Of a DNA stretch of 64,000 nucleotides, positions 18,975 to 27,957 are shown in pieces. The position numbers and the translations under genes are program-made. Numbering within the stretch: position 1 is the stretch's first letter; each line of letters starts with the position of its first letter. Below the pieces are notes generated by a model that had not been told where the DNA came from, did no database searches, and saw only the letters and a program-made list of their open reading frames with translations. The DNA is from Acinetobacter shaoyimingii (GTDB taxonomy: Bacteria; Pseudomonadota; Gammaproteobacteria; Pseudomonadales; Moraxellaceae). The DNA lies in NCBI RefSeq assembly GCF_011578045.1, contig NZ_CP049801.1, positions 434,001 to 498,000 of the forward strand. The letters are read 5' to 3'.

Positions 18975-19948
18975 ACCCGAATCGCGGATAAGAAATTGAC
19001 TTGAAAAATAGAAGGACTAGAGCCATCAGTTGAGTTACCACACCAAACTCACAACCCTAGTCCTAATGTTCAATATTACCGAATTATTCTGCTTAATTGA
19101 TGACTTTTTTCTACAATTTGAAGCAACTTATTGGAAATTTCTCAAGCAAGATGGCCAACTTTCAAGAATCCGAGTTGCTCAACTCAGTCTTTCAGAAATT
19201 ATCTTTATTGCTATTTGGTATAAATCCTCTCATTTCACTAATTTCAAAGCCTTTTTCACTTGGTTAAAAGAAGATAAAAGCTATTTATTTAAGTACTTGC
19301 CTTGCTATCAAAGGATGATTCATCTGATCAATATGCACCAATTGGCTCTACACGCTTTGCATGTGGCGCTGATGAAAGGTCAAGAAACACAATATTTATG
19401 GATTGATTCAACAACTCTGCCAGTTTGTAAAAATCAACGTATTCAACGTCATAAATCATTAGTCCAAATTGCATCACGTGGTAGAAGCTCAATGGGCTGG
19501 TTCTATGGCTGTAAATTACATATTGCGATGAATCAATTTGGTGAAATTACCTGTTCTGCTTTATCGAATGGACATGTTGCTGACATAAAAATGGTTGAGC
19601 AATTAGTTGATGGCCTAAAAGGAAAACTTTACGGGGATCGAGGTTACATCAGCCAAGAATTAAAGCGCAGGCTGCAAGTTCAAGGTATTGATTTAATTAA
19701 TTATCATCGGAGGAACATGGAATCTGTTCAACTCAGTGCATCAGATGAATATCACCTAAGGCAACGCAATAAGATAGAAACATTATTCAGCTTATTGAAA
19801 GGGCAATATCATTTAGTGACGAGTAAAGCACGTAGTACTTATGGATTTCTCAGCGGAATTTATGCTTCGTTATGTGCATATCAATTAACCCATCGAAATA
19901 AGCCAACGATTCAAATTATGGAGTCATCGGCTTAAGCAGGATTCGGGT
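18975..19948 (+). mobile_element. Complete IS982-family insertion sequence, 974 bp
   Basis: Bounded by imperfect inverted repeats. The left end begins ACCCGAATCGCGGATAAG and the right end, read inward on the other strand, begins ACCCGAATCCTGCTTAAG (14 of 18 identical). It is flanked by the 7-bp duplication TAGATAT. It holds one intact transposase and appears full length and recent, since the duplication is perfect and the host frame has not decayed. Confidence 0.95.
19066..19935 (+). CDS. IS982-family transposase
   Basis: A 289-residue DDE transposase. The first catalytic Asp lies in WIDSTTLPVCKNQRIQRHK (residue 114), the second in YGDRGYIS, and the Glu in KIETLFSLLKGQYH, the IS982 pattern. 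The frame opens at TTG 19030 and would give 301 residues; ATG 19066 begins FNITELFCLIDDFF, the usual start of this family. The stop at 19933-19935 lies 13 bases inside the right end and is in the same frame as the downstream half of the interrupted gene. Confidence 0.93.
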   Translation: MFNITELFCLIDDFFLQFEATYWKFLKQDGQLSRIRVAQLSLSEIIFIAIWYKSSHFTNFKAFFTWLKEDKSYLFKYLPCYQRMIHLINMHQLALHALHVALMKGQETQYLWIDSTTLPVCKNQRIQRHKSLVQIASRGRSSMGWFYGCKLHIAMNQFGEITCSALSNGHVADIKMVEQLVDGLKGKLYGDRGYISQELKRRLQVQGIDLINYHRRNMESVQLSASDEYHLRQRNKIETLFSLLKGQYHLVTSKARSTYGFLSGIYASLCAYQLTHRNKPTIQIMESSA

Positions 19949-19955
19949 TAGATAT
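19949..19955. repeat. Right target-site duplication of the IS element
   Basis: TAGATAT, identical to 18968-18974. Confidence 0.9.
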
Positions 19956-21281
19956 AGACTTTGAGTTAATAATTTATGAATATCATTCTAGAAATAAAAA
20001 ATATAATCCAATGTTTGATTATTATGATCTATTACATAAGCATATTTTAAAAGGGTTGAGAAGTTGTGGATGGGAGCAAGGAGTAAAGATTAATGATGTT
20101 CGAAGTTTGACTAAATTAGGTCTTTTCAAGAATAAAATTTCTTTGCATTATGTGCCTGAACCCAGTAATTCACTAATGAATTGGATTTTTAGGGATGTGG
20201 TTTCTGGTTTTAATAGTGAGCAGCTATCGATCCCAATAATGCTTTATTTTAATGAGGATACTGAAGATTTAGATCAAAAGTATTTTGGAAATGATGTGCT
20301 ATTCGGTGATGCAAATGAATTAATCAAAATTTATGATCAGTTAGAAAGTATAGAACCTTTAAATTTTGATTTTCCTTTTTTAATATTAGGTTTTAGTATT
20401 GATCAAAGAAAAATTAGAATGAAAGAAATACAGTTATTGAATGCAATACATTCTAAAGGTGGTTTTGTAAGGTCTATAACTTTTCAGCCTGAATATTATC
20501 AAGCAGGTTTAAGTATTTTAAGTTATTTTGCAACGGTACTACGTGAAAAATACCCCGAAAAAAATGCAACAGTTAAAATTGAACAACAAGATTTTACTGT
20601 ACGAATGATTGTTGAATCAGAAAATGGTGATAAAGAAATCATAGAAAAAGCATTACATGAATATGAGCTTTTGATTTCAGGACAAACATCAATCGAGGAT
20701 TTTTATCCAACAGCAATACAGACTTTAGAACTAAAGAATCAAATTAGAATGCTTAATTTTCAACTTGAGTCACAAAAAGAAATTATTGCACTAAAAAATG
20801 GTGAAATTCTAAATTTAAGAGCTTTAGCATACCAAGCGTTAAGCCAACCACAGCCGAATATCACTGTGATTAATCAACTGCATAATGAACAAAACATTAA
20901 CATTGATTATAAAGCTGAAATTAATCAAAGTTATGAGGTGATAGATGAGCTTATAGACTTGTTAAGCGATGAGAGTATAAAAAATCAGTTACGTGATATT
21001 CAAAATGCATTGGATAATACCAAGGATAAAAAAACTCCAGAGGAAGTCAAAGGTTCTAGTGGATTCAAAAAATTAGGGAAATTTCTAAAAGAGGCTAAAG
21101 ATACAAGTTCAAACATTCATGGGGTATTAGACAATACAGATAAGGTAGCAGGAGTAATTGAGAAACTGACTAAACATTACGATAAGTTGGTTCAGTTTGT
21201 ACAACCCTTCTTTTCTTAAAGTATTTCGTCTTTTGGAGAAGTCTGTTATCAGAGGTTTTAAGGAAAGCTCCCCTCATCCAA

Positions 21282-21303
21282 CCTTCTCCCATTTGGGAGA
21301 AGG
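21282..21303. repeat. REP-like palindrome between convergent genes
   Basis: CCTTCTCCCA and TGGGAGAAGG around a two-base loop, inside a longer CCCCTCATCC...GGGGATT arrangement. This is the layout of the intergenic REP/BIME-type repeats widespread in gammaproteobacteria. It lies between the converging interrupted gene and plsB, and may also act as a terminator. Confidence 0.7.
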
Positions 21304-21314
21304 GGATTAAAAGT

Positions 21315-23888
21315 TTATTTTTTCTTACGTTTTAAACGCTTCTTCGCTTGCTGTGCAGCAACAGCATCTAAAGCTTCTTTTAACTCTTCATCGGTAAACG
21401 ACGTAATGTGTTGCAGCATTTGCAAGGTCACATCATCCAGAACCAAATTCGCATTCTGCGCCATGTTTTTAAACGCATCATCAAAGACAATTGCGCCTTC
21501 TTCATTGGTACTGATATAGCCTTGCTGCGTCAAGACTTTAATAAAGCTTTGGAACAAAGCTTTATCGAAGAATTCTGGTGAATTGAACTCATACAACACC
21601 GACAAACGCTGACCCAACAAGTGACTCAAATCTTCAACCTGCTTGGTTGAAATATTGCCTGAGCCACGTTGCGTAATCAGTGCCAAAGTCATGTAATAAC
21701 GTTCAATACTCTGCATCACTGGCGCAGCCAATACTTCAAGCTGATTATGCTCTTCAGAGTTTGGTGCAGGACTACATAAGTCACCTTGCTCATCAATCGT
21801 GATCAAATGTGCTTGCGCCAAACCTTCAACGTATTTGCACACCTGATCTTCCAATTCATCTTCTTTCCATTTTAAGAACAATTCAGCTTTTAAGAATGGA
21901 TAAAGTGTATGAATGACATTGATCAAATCTGTTTTGCTGATTTTACCGTTATGTTCGACCATTGCAGCAATAAGCGATGGTAAAACAAAAGCATGCAAAA
22001 TGTTATTACGGAAATAAGTCAGTAAAACTGCTTGATTGTCCTCAATCGCAATAATGTCTCCCAGCACGTGTTTCACACGCTTGATCAATTTCAGTTTTAA
22101 ACCATAAGCAATGATTTCTTTACCTGAAAGGGGAGTAACTTCCATACGTTCGTCATAAGGAAGTGCAGTCAACAAATCACGATAAGTATCAAGCTGTTTA
22201 ATGCAGATTTCTTCATCCAAGGTGTGTTTTACAGTTGCCAATAAAATAAGTGACAACAATGACACTGGATTGATGACCGCAGCACGGTTGATGTTTTCTA
22301 AAATCGCATTGGCAGAGCTGGTAACTGCATCAGACACTTCTTGCGGAATCGGATCATCATTCTTTTCAATTCGAATTTTATCTGCACCATGCTGTTTCAA
22401 CATGTCGTCTAAGAAAATCGGTTCACCAAAGTTGACATGAACTTTACCGAAAATTCGTTCAATTTTACGTAAAGTCTTGATGATGCCAAACACAGATTCA
22501 GCTTCTTTCGGCTTACCATTCATTTCACCGACATAAGTTGCACCTTCCATCAAACGTTCATAGCCGAAATAAGTCGGTACGAAAGCAATCGGTTTTGCAG
22601 GACCACGCAGATGACTGTGAACCGTCATTGCAAGCATACCTGTCTTCGGTGGAAGTAAGCGCCCTGTACGCGAACGCCCGCCTTCAATGAAGTATTCGAG
22701 CGGTGTGTTACGTGCCAAAATGCTGTATAGATATTCTTTAAATACCGTTGTATACAGTGCATTACCACGGAAGGTACGACGAATAAAGAATGCACCACCA
22801 CCACGTAAAATTTGACCGACAAATGGCATATTGAGGTTATCGCCCGCAGCGATATAAGGCACCATCATGCCACGGTTATAAATCACGTAAGACAACAATA
22901 AATAATCGATATGACTACGGTGACATGGGGTGTAAATAATTTCGTAATCTTTTGCCAGCTCACGTACGGTATTGAAGTTATGCACTTCAACGCCGTCATA
23001 GAGTTGTGTCCATAAGCGGGTCAATGCTTGTTCGGCAAAACGCACCGTTGAATGTGAATAGTCAGATGCAATTTCATTGACATAACCAATCGCACGACGT
23101 TCAGCTTCAATCAAACTGATTTTTGAACGTATACTTTCTTTACGAATTCCATCTTTGACATCTTCAGATTTAATCAAAGATTGCATCACGTTACGACGAT
23201 CAGACAAGTCAGGACCTAAGACCACTTCACGTTGACGATCTAAGTAGTCATTCAATTGATTGACAATATAGGTCGCTGGTGAAAGGTTCGGATGCGTGCT
23301 TTGCGCATAATTGACCAATTCACGTAGTGATTTAGCTTCATGAAACTCAAGAAAAGATTGGCGACCATGTAAGCCAATATTCATTAATTGTTTAAACGTA
23401 CTTGGGGTTGCCCAAGTGTCTGTAAATAACAGCTTAAACCATGAGTCTTCTTTATCTGGTGAACGTCCCCACAATACCGTCACAGGCACGAGTTCAATGT
23501 CGTAGTCTGGATATTTGTCTAAGAGCTCAATCAAACGCAGTAAACGAGGGGGGAACGCGTGTGCAGGAGGATTGAGTAAATTGGTCTCATTCTGATGCTG
23601 TAAAAACAACACCGCTGCTTTCTCTTTGTGATCACCTACAACTAATGGATCTAATGCAGATGGTAATTTAAGACGGCGTGTTTCACCATCGACCACTAAA
23701 GCATTACTGCGAGAATAGTTTTGTAAGACATAACAAACCACTTTTTGAGGTGATTCAGCCTGAGTCGCTGGGGTGTCTGAAGACGGGGTTTCTGTAGGAA
23801 CCTCTCCAAGAACATGCGGTGTTACTACAAGGTCAAGCAGCTTACTCGAAAGCCGACGATACATTTGACCAAAGCCACTCTTGGACAT
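21315..23888 (-). CDS. plsB: Glycerol-3-phosphate 1-O-acyltransferase
   Basis: An 857-residue membrane-associated enzyme that acylates sn-glycerol-3-phosphate at position 1, the first step of phospholipid synthesis. Acyltransferase motifs appear in order: CHRSHIDYLLLSY (HX4D), GGGAFFIRRTFRGN, YFIEGGRSRTGR and AFVPTYFGYERL. Length is near that of other PlsB proteins (about 800-860). The chain ends with a Lys/Arg-rich tail. Transcribed alone toward the REP-like palindrome. Confidence 0.96.
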   Translation of the reverse strand: MSKSGFGQMYRRLSSKLLDLVVTPHVLGEVPTETPSSDTPATQAESPQKVVCYVLQNYSRSNALVVDGETRRLKLPSALDPLVVGDHKEKAAVLFLQHQNETNLLNPPAHAFPPRLLRLIELLDKYPDYDIELVPVTVLWGRSPDKEDSWFKLLFTDTWATPSTFKQLMNIGLHGRQSFLEFHEAKSLRELVNYAQSTHPNLSPATYIVNQLNDYLDRQREVVLGPDLSDRRNVMQSLIKSEDVKDGIRKESIRSKISLIEAERRAIGYVNEIASDYSHSTVRFAEQALTRLWTQLYDGVEVHNFNTVRELAKDYEIIYTPCHRSHIDYLLLSYVIYNRGMMVPYIAAGDNLNMPFVGQILRGGGAFFIRRTFRGNALYTTVFKEYLYSILARNTPLEYFIEGGRSRTGRLLPPKTGMLAMTVHSHLRGPAKPIAFVPTYFGYERLMEGATYVGEMNGKPKEAESVFGIIKTLRKIERIFGKVHVNFGEPIFLDDMLKQHGADKIRIEKNDDPIPQEVSDAVTSSANAILENINRAAVINPVSLLSLILLATVKHTLDEEICIKQLDTYRDLLTALPYDERMEVTPLSGKEIIAYGLKLKLIKRVKHVLGDIIAIEDNQAVLLTYFRNNILHAFVLPSLIAAMVEHNGKISKTDLINVIHTLYPFLKAELFLKWKEDELEDQVCKYVEGLAQAHLITIDEQGDLCSPAPNSEEHNQLEVLAAPVMQSIERYYMTLALITQRGSGNISTKQVEDLSHLLGQRLSVLYEFNSPEFFDKALFQSFIKVLTQQGYISTNEEGAIVFDDAFKNMAQNANLVLDDVTLQMLQHITSFTDEELKEALDAVAAQQAKKRLKRKKK

Positions 23889-24196
23889 AAATACTCCTAG
23901 CCAATGACGAATTACGCATTTAAGCGAATGAGGGCAATTATTTTCTTAAAAATATGCATAAAACAATATGTCATTTTCTAACAAATTGCATAAATGTTGG
24001 TATATTTTATCGTTAAAAATCGTATTTTTAGACATTATAGCAAATTCATATCGTGACAATATAGTCATTCAAACTTTAGTCCTCGCTCTGAATTTATGGC
24101 AAAATAGCGCTTCTTACGCATTTATTTCTAAGCCTATGGAGCCATCCGACTCTATATGGCGCGTAATTGAGAAATCTTATACAGCATAGGTTTGTT
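23889..24196. other. Divergent plsB/tesB promoter region
   Basis: About 308 bases. A 73-codon frame at 23968-24189 has no family character and no ribosome site that I can see, so I read this as regulatory DNA for both flanking genes. No exact promoter is claimed. Confidence 0.4.
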
Positions 24197-25072
24197 ATGA
24201 CAAATTTAACCCAAGAACTTGTTGATCTACTGACTTTAGAGAAACTCGAAGAGCATATTTTTCGAGGGCAAAGCCGTAATTTAGTGGGTAAGCGTGTTTT
24301 TGGTGGTCAAGTCCTAGGACAAGCTTTAAGAGCAGCATCATATACCACTGATCGTCCAGCACATTCATTGCATGCTTACTTTTTATATGGGGGTGATATT
24401 AATGCACCCATCATTTATGAAGTCGATAAATTGCGTGATGGAAAAAGTTTTGTCAGTCGCCAAGTCCGCGCAATTCAACATGGTCGAACCATTTTTTCAG
24501 CCATGGTATCTTTTGCCACTCCTGAAGACGGCTTAGATTATCAAATTGCCGTGCCTGAATATCCAGCACCTGAAGATTTAATATCTGAGCAGGACTTGAA
24601 AGAAAATATCATCAGCTTCGTTCCTGAAAATATTCGTGCCGCATTTATGCGCGAACGTCATATCGAAATTCGTCCAGTATCGGTCAGTAATCCGTTTACA
24701 CCACAACCTGAGTCACCTTCATATGCGCATTATTTGCGTACCCATGAAAAATTACCTGCTGAAGTGGCAGATGATGTGGCACTCAACCAAGCGATTATTG
24801 CATTTTATTCGGACTATACTTTAATGATGTCGGCACTTCGCCCACATGGGGTTAACTATTTAACGCCGAGTTTGCAATGTGCCAGCATTGACCATGCGAT
24901 TTATTTCCATAAGCCTGTTCGAGCAGATGAATGGATGCTGTATGACATGGATGCAACGGTAAGTGCAAGCTCTCGTGGTTTGAACTTCGGTCGTATGTGG
25001 CAAAATGGACAATTGGTGTGTAGTACCACACAAGAAGGTTTGATGCGTTTACGTGAAATCGAAACGCAGTAG
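24197..25072 (+). CDS. tesB: Acyl-CoA thioesterase II
   Basis: A 291-residue double hot-dog enzyme that hydrolyses medium- to long-chain acyl-CoA to free acid and CoA. N-terminal block: FRGQSRNLVGKRVFGGQVLGQALRAA. C-terminal catalytic Asp, Thr and Gln lie in AFYSDYTLM, the PSLQCASIDH region and STTQEGLMR. ATG 24197 is 6 bases after AGG; the frame is open 10 codons further, but MTNLTQELV fits the family. Confidence 0.94.
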   Translation: MTNLTQELVDLLTLEKLEEHIFRGQSRNLVGKRVFGGQVLGQALRAASYTTDRPAHSLHAYFLYGGDINAPIIYEVDKLRDGKSFVSRQVRAIQHGRTIFSAMVSFATPEDGLDYQIAVPEYPAPEDLISEQDLKENIISFVPENIRAAFMRERHIEIRPVSVSNPFTPQPESPSYAHYLRTHEKLPAEVADDVALNQAIIAFYSDYTLMMSALRPHGVNYLTPSLQCASIDHAIYFHKPVRADEWMLYDMDATVSASSRGLNFGRMWQNGQLVCSTTQEGLMRLREIETQ

Positions 25073-25092
25073 TACATTTTCCGATTGATGTA

Positions 25093-25124
25093 AAATAAAC
25101 CCTTCATGATTGAAGGGTTTATTT
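25093..25124 (+). terminator. Terminator after tesB
   Basis: A 14-base stem AAATAAACCCTTCA/TGAAGGGTTTATTT with the loop TGAT, 20 bases after tesB. Symmetrical, so it can also end the minus-strand pseudogene at 25126. Confidence 0.85.
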
Positions 25125-25125
25125 A

Positions 25126-25266
25126 TTAATGGCAGTGGTAGTTGCCAGTGCTACGCTGAGTGTGACAACCTTTTGAATATGTACCACCTGAGTGAGCAAA
25201 AGCCTAAGACGTACATAGCATGCTAGAAAAAATACATACGACATTTATTAAAATTCGTTTTTTCAA
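25126..25266 (-). pseudogene. Broken small secreted-protein gene (HSGG...GCH...YHCH type)
   Basis: On the minus strand a TTG at 25266 opens KKRILINVVCIFSSMLCTS, a typical signal-peptide start. A TAG at 25204-25206 interrupts the frame. The same frame then continues with AFAHSGGTYSKGCHTQ and a short end RSTGNYHCH before TAA at 25126. The His/Cys-rich C-terminal pattern (HSGGT, GCH, YHCH) is that of a known group of tiny exported bacterial proteins. The stop replaces one codon just before the expected signal-cleavage site, so a single nonsense mutation appears to have killed it. Confidence 0.6.
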
Positions 25267-25495
25267 TTTAATTTTTCCCACATAGATAATTTAAATCTTT
25301 AAATCATCAGACTTTATTTTGTAACTTGAGCACAAGATGATTTCAAAGATAATTTTTTCTATCAATTTGAGCATTTGAGCTGATCAGGCTTGGTATTTTA
25401 TTTTTTATGCATTGCTTCTCACAAAATAACGCTCGATTCAAAATCAACCACATGGCATAGTTTGCTCAGGATTTTTCAAAAATAAAGCATGGTCT
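25267..25495. other. AT-rich upstream region of the DAACS transporter
   Basis: About 230 bases without a supported gene; presumably holds the transporter promoter. Confidence 0.35.
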
Positions 25496-26752
25496 ATGAG
25501 CTTAAACACGCAAATATTGATTGCCGCAATTTTAGGTGTCGCTTTTGGTTTCTTTTTAAATTTATATCCAGAAACTTCATTTTTTGATGGAAGTATTTAT
25601 GGATTGAGTATTGCCAGCAGTATTTTTATTGGCTTACTCAAACTGTTATTAATTCCTTTAATTTTTAGCTCAATCGTGGTGGGTGTGTCCAATTTACAGT
25701 CTGGCGGTCAATTGAGCCGGACATGGAAAATTACCTTAGCTTGTTGTGTAACCACCACCACCTTGGCACTGATTTTAGGATTGACCTGTGCGCATATTTT
25801 CCAAGTCGGGAAAGGAGTAGATATCGCTTTATTCCAAGATGCCATGGCACAACATCAAACCCCAGATACTTTGACGCCATCATCATTTTTCACCAACTTC
25901 ATTCAAAACACATTGATCAATCCATTTAAGGCTTTTGCTGAAGGCAATGTATTGGCGGTGGTGGTATTCGCACTCATGGTGGGTGTGGCACTGGTGAAAG
26001 GTGGGGAAAAATTCAATACAGTTCGCAATTTAAGTCAGCAATTTTTTGAAATTATGATGCTGATGATTGGTTGGGTCATGAAACTTGCGCCGATTGGTAT
26101 TTTTGCGTTGTTAGCGAAACTCATTGCAACTGAGGATATTTCCGTCATTAATCGATTGGTCGAGTTCGCTGTGGTCGTAACAGGAACCACAATTTTTCAT
26201 GGTGCAGTGGTGTTACCACTCTTACTCTGGATTTTTGGAAAAATGAGTCCTTGGACTTTTTTTAAAGGAACACGCACAGCGCTTATTACTGCATTTGCGA
26301 CCAGTTCAAGTTCGGCAACCATGCCACTTTCAATGAAATGTGCACAGGAAAATCTAGGTGTACGTCCTCAAACTGCGGGTTTTGTGATTCCATTGGGTAC
26401 ACAGCTCAACATGGATGGTACAGCACTGTATGAAGCTGCTGCGGCACTGTTTATCGCCAATTTGATGGGGCTCGATTTAACGTTGGGACAACAACTGATT
26501 GTTTGTGCGACAGCAATGATTGCATCTTTGGGAGCACCTGGTATTCCGAGTGCAGGGATGGTGACCATGATCATGGTACTTCAATCTGTGGGACTGCCTG
26601 CTGAAGCCATTGCAATTTTAATACCGATCGATCGCTTACTTGATACAGTACGTACAGTGGTGAATGTTCAGGGGGATATGATGATTAGTGTGGTGGTCGA
26701 TCGTTATACCAAACCTGATGATGCTGTTTTAAATACGCCATCGAGTTCATGA
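25496..26752 (+). CDS. Dicarboxylate/amino acid:cation symporter (DAACS family)
   Basis: A 418-residue membrane carrier with about eight helices and two re-entrant loops. The serine-rich loop ATSSSSATMPLSMKCA and the motif GTQLNMDGTALYEA are diagnostic for the GltP/DctA/SstT family (Na+ or H+ coupled uptake of glutamate, aspartate, C4-dicarboxylates or Ser/Thr). Substrate not resolved. Ends at a strong terminator. Confidence 0.92.
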   Translation: MSLNTQILIAAILGVAFGFFLNLYPETSFFDGSIYGLSIASSIFIGLLKLLLIPLIFSSIVVGVSNLQSGGQLSRTWKITLACCVTTTTLALILGLTCAHIFQVGKGVDIALFQDAMAQHQTPDTLTPSSFFTNFIQNTLINPFKAFAEGNVLAVVVFALMVGVALVKGGEKFNTVRNLSQQFFEIMMLMIGWVMKLAPIGIFALLAKLIATEDISVINRLVEFAVVVTGTTIFHGAVVLPLLLWIFGKMSPWTFFKGTRTALITAFATSSSSATMPLSMKCAQENLGVRPQTAGFVIPLGTQLNMDGTALYEAAAALFIANLMGLDLTLGQQLIVCATAMIASLGAPGIPSAGMVTMIMVLQSVGLPAEAIAILIPIDRLLDTVRTVVNVQGDMMISVVVDRYTKPDDAVLNTPSSS

Positions 26753-26817
26753 TGAGATGAAAACAGATTAGATTTTTAGGCTCTTTAAATTATAAATTTA
26801 GATTATAAAGATTGTGT

Positions 26818-26847
26818 AAAAAAGCAGGCATCAAGCCTGCTTTTTTA
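26818..26847. terminator. Shared terminator of the convergent transporter and hydrolase genes
   Basis: AAAAAAGCAGGC, loop, GCCTGCTTTTTT, with A and T runs on both sides; fits both directions. Confidence 0.85.
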
Positions 26848-26867
26848 CATGAAATATGGAATCCAGT

Positions 26868-27815
26868 TTAAGCGATTTTCAATAATGCGCGTTTAGCTGC
26901 AGGGGAATTGTCCAGATAAGCAATTGCATCTTCAGTTTTCGCTTCATGTACGGGATCGTACCAAGGCGTTAGGTAACCCAATTGTTGTGAGACTAACCAA
27001 AGTGGATTAGGCAGTAAGCGGTTATTATCTTGTGAAATATTATACCATTCACGCCAGATCCAAGGCTTAAATACACTTGGTTTAATTGACTTAAAGCGTG
27101 GGTCTTGGCTCATGATATGTGCTGCGCCGTCGACCCAAAGACCTAGAACAGCAGCAATAACAATCACACTTTGATAATAACGAGCGATATAACCACCACC
27201 TAAATGTCGATATAAATCGAACGCTACGGTGCGATGCTCTATTTCTTCAGCACCATGCCATTTGACCAAATCAAGCATGGCAGGGTCTGCGCCTAACTTT
27301 TCCCAATACTTATTATAAAGGGCGTATTTACCAAGAACACAGGTCATATGTTCAACGGTTGCGATGACACCAAGACGGAATAAATCCCATTGATGTTCAA
27401 GAACTTTTGGGACGTTTAAACCCAAAGGTTGATCTGCTAGCATTTTGGTAAATAGAAAATCCATGACTTTCAAATTACGGCTGACATCAATATTTCGAAC
27501 AGTCAGGTATTCTTTATTGGCTGAGGTATGTGCTTGCGCATGCATCGCTTCTTGGCGAATGAATGCTTTAACATCTTCTTTGAGTTTTTCATCTGTAATT
27601 TTTGGCAGCACTTTATTGTATAAACGACAGAACCAAAATTCGCCTGCTGGTAAAATCATATTAATTTCATTAATAAAATAACTGGCAAATGGTTGCTGTG
27701 GAATCCAATCTACAGGCGTGTCAGCCCATTCAAATTTTACTTTGCGCGGTTTAATGTGATACTTAATCGATGAGCCAAGCTTACTATTTTTTAACGCAGA
27801 TAATAGTTTCATCAC
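26868..27815 (-). CDS. Metal-dependent hydrolase (PF10118-type)
   Basis: A 315-residue protein of the family often annotated as predicted metal-dependent hydrolase. Conserved metal-ligand blocks are RQEAMHAQAHTSANK (about 88-102) and WHGAEEIEHRTVAFDLY (about 188-204), giving a ferritin-like Glu/His pattern. A hydrophobic stretch near 216-232 may touch the membrane. Substrate unknown. Confidence 0.82.
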   Translation of the reverse strand: MMKLLSALKNSKLGSSIKYHIKPRKVKFEWADTPVDWIPQQPFASYFINEINMILPAGEFWFCRLYNKVLPKITDEKLKEDVKAFIRQEAMHAQAHTSANKEYLTVRNIDVSRNLKVMDFLFTKMLADQPLGLNVPKVLEHQWDLFRLGVIATVEHMTCVLGKYALYNKYWEKLGADPAMLDLVKWHGAEEIEHRTVAFDLYRHLGGGYIARYYQSVIVIAAVLGLWVDGAAHIMSQDPRFKSIKPSVFKPWIWREWYNISQDNNRLLPNPLWLVSQQLGYLTPWYDPVHEAKTEDAIAYLDNSPAAKRALLKIA

Positions 27816-27854
27816 ATTTTCCTAAATTATTGTTGTGATCTTCAAATTTAGTAT

Positions 27855-27891
27855 AAAAAAAAGTCCCCATTTGTATTTAGCAATTGGGGAC
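27855..27891 (-). terminator. Terminator after engB
   Basis: GTCCCCA (27863-27869) pairs with TGGGGAC (27885-27891); on the minus strand the stem is followed by a run of eight Ts. Confidence 0.8.
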
Positions 27892-27957
27892 ATTCATTTG
27901 TCTAAAAGGATTTTTTTTGTAATGACTTGTTATATCTACAACATTTTTTAAACGTGA

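Larger units (their letters stand above)
18877..21219 (+). pseudogene. IS-interrupted accessory gene, 453 codons when restored
   Basis: ATG 18877 (GGATG context) opens 32 codons plus two bases up to 18974, where an IS982-type element is inserted. Joining 18974 to 19956, which removes the element and one copy of the 7-bp duplication, continues the same frame through 18 codons into the open frame 20011-21219. This gives 453 residues with no stop. The C-terminal part has a Gln/Leu/Glu-rich coiled-coil zone (about residues 280-340) and a Lys-rich helical end. I do not recognise the family with confidence. The block with KIEQQDFTVRMIV and the C-terminal LTKHYDKLVQF remind me of adaptor segments in bacterial conflict/STAND-type proteins; this is memory-based. 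The part after the element could still be translated from ATG 20011 (402 residues). Base use is more AT-rich than the neighbours, suggesting acquired DNA. Confidence 0.85.
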
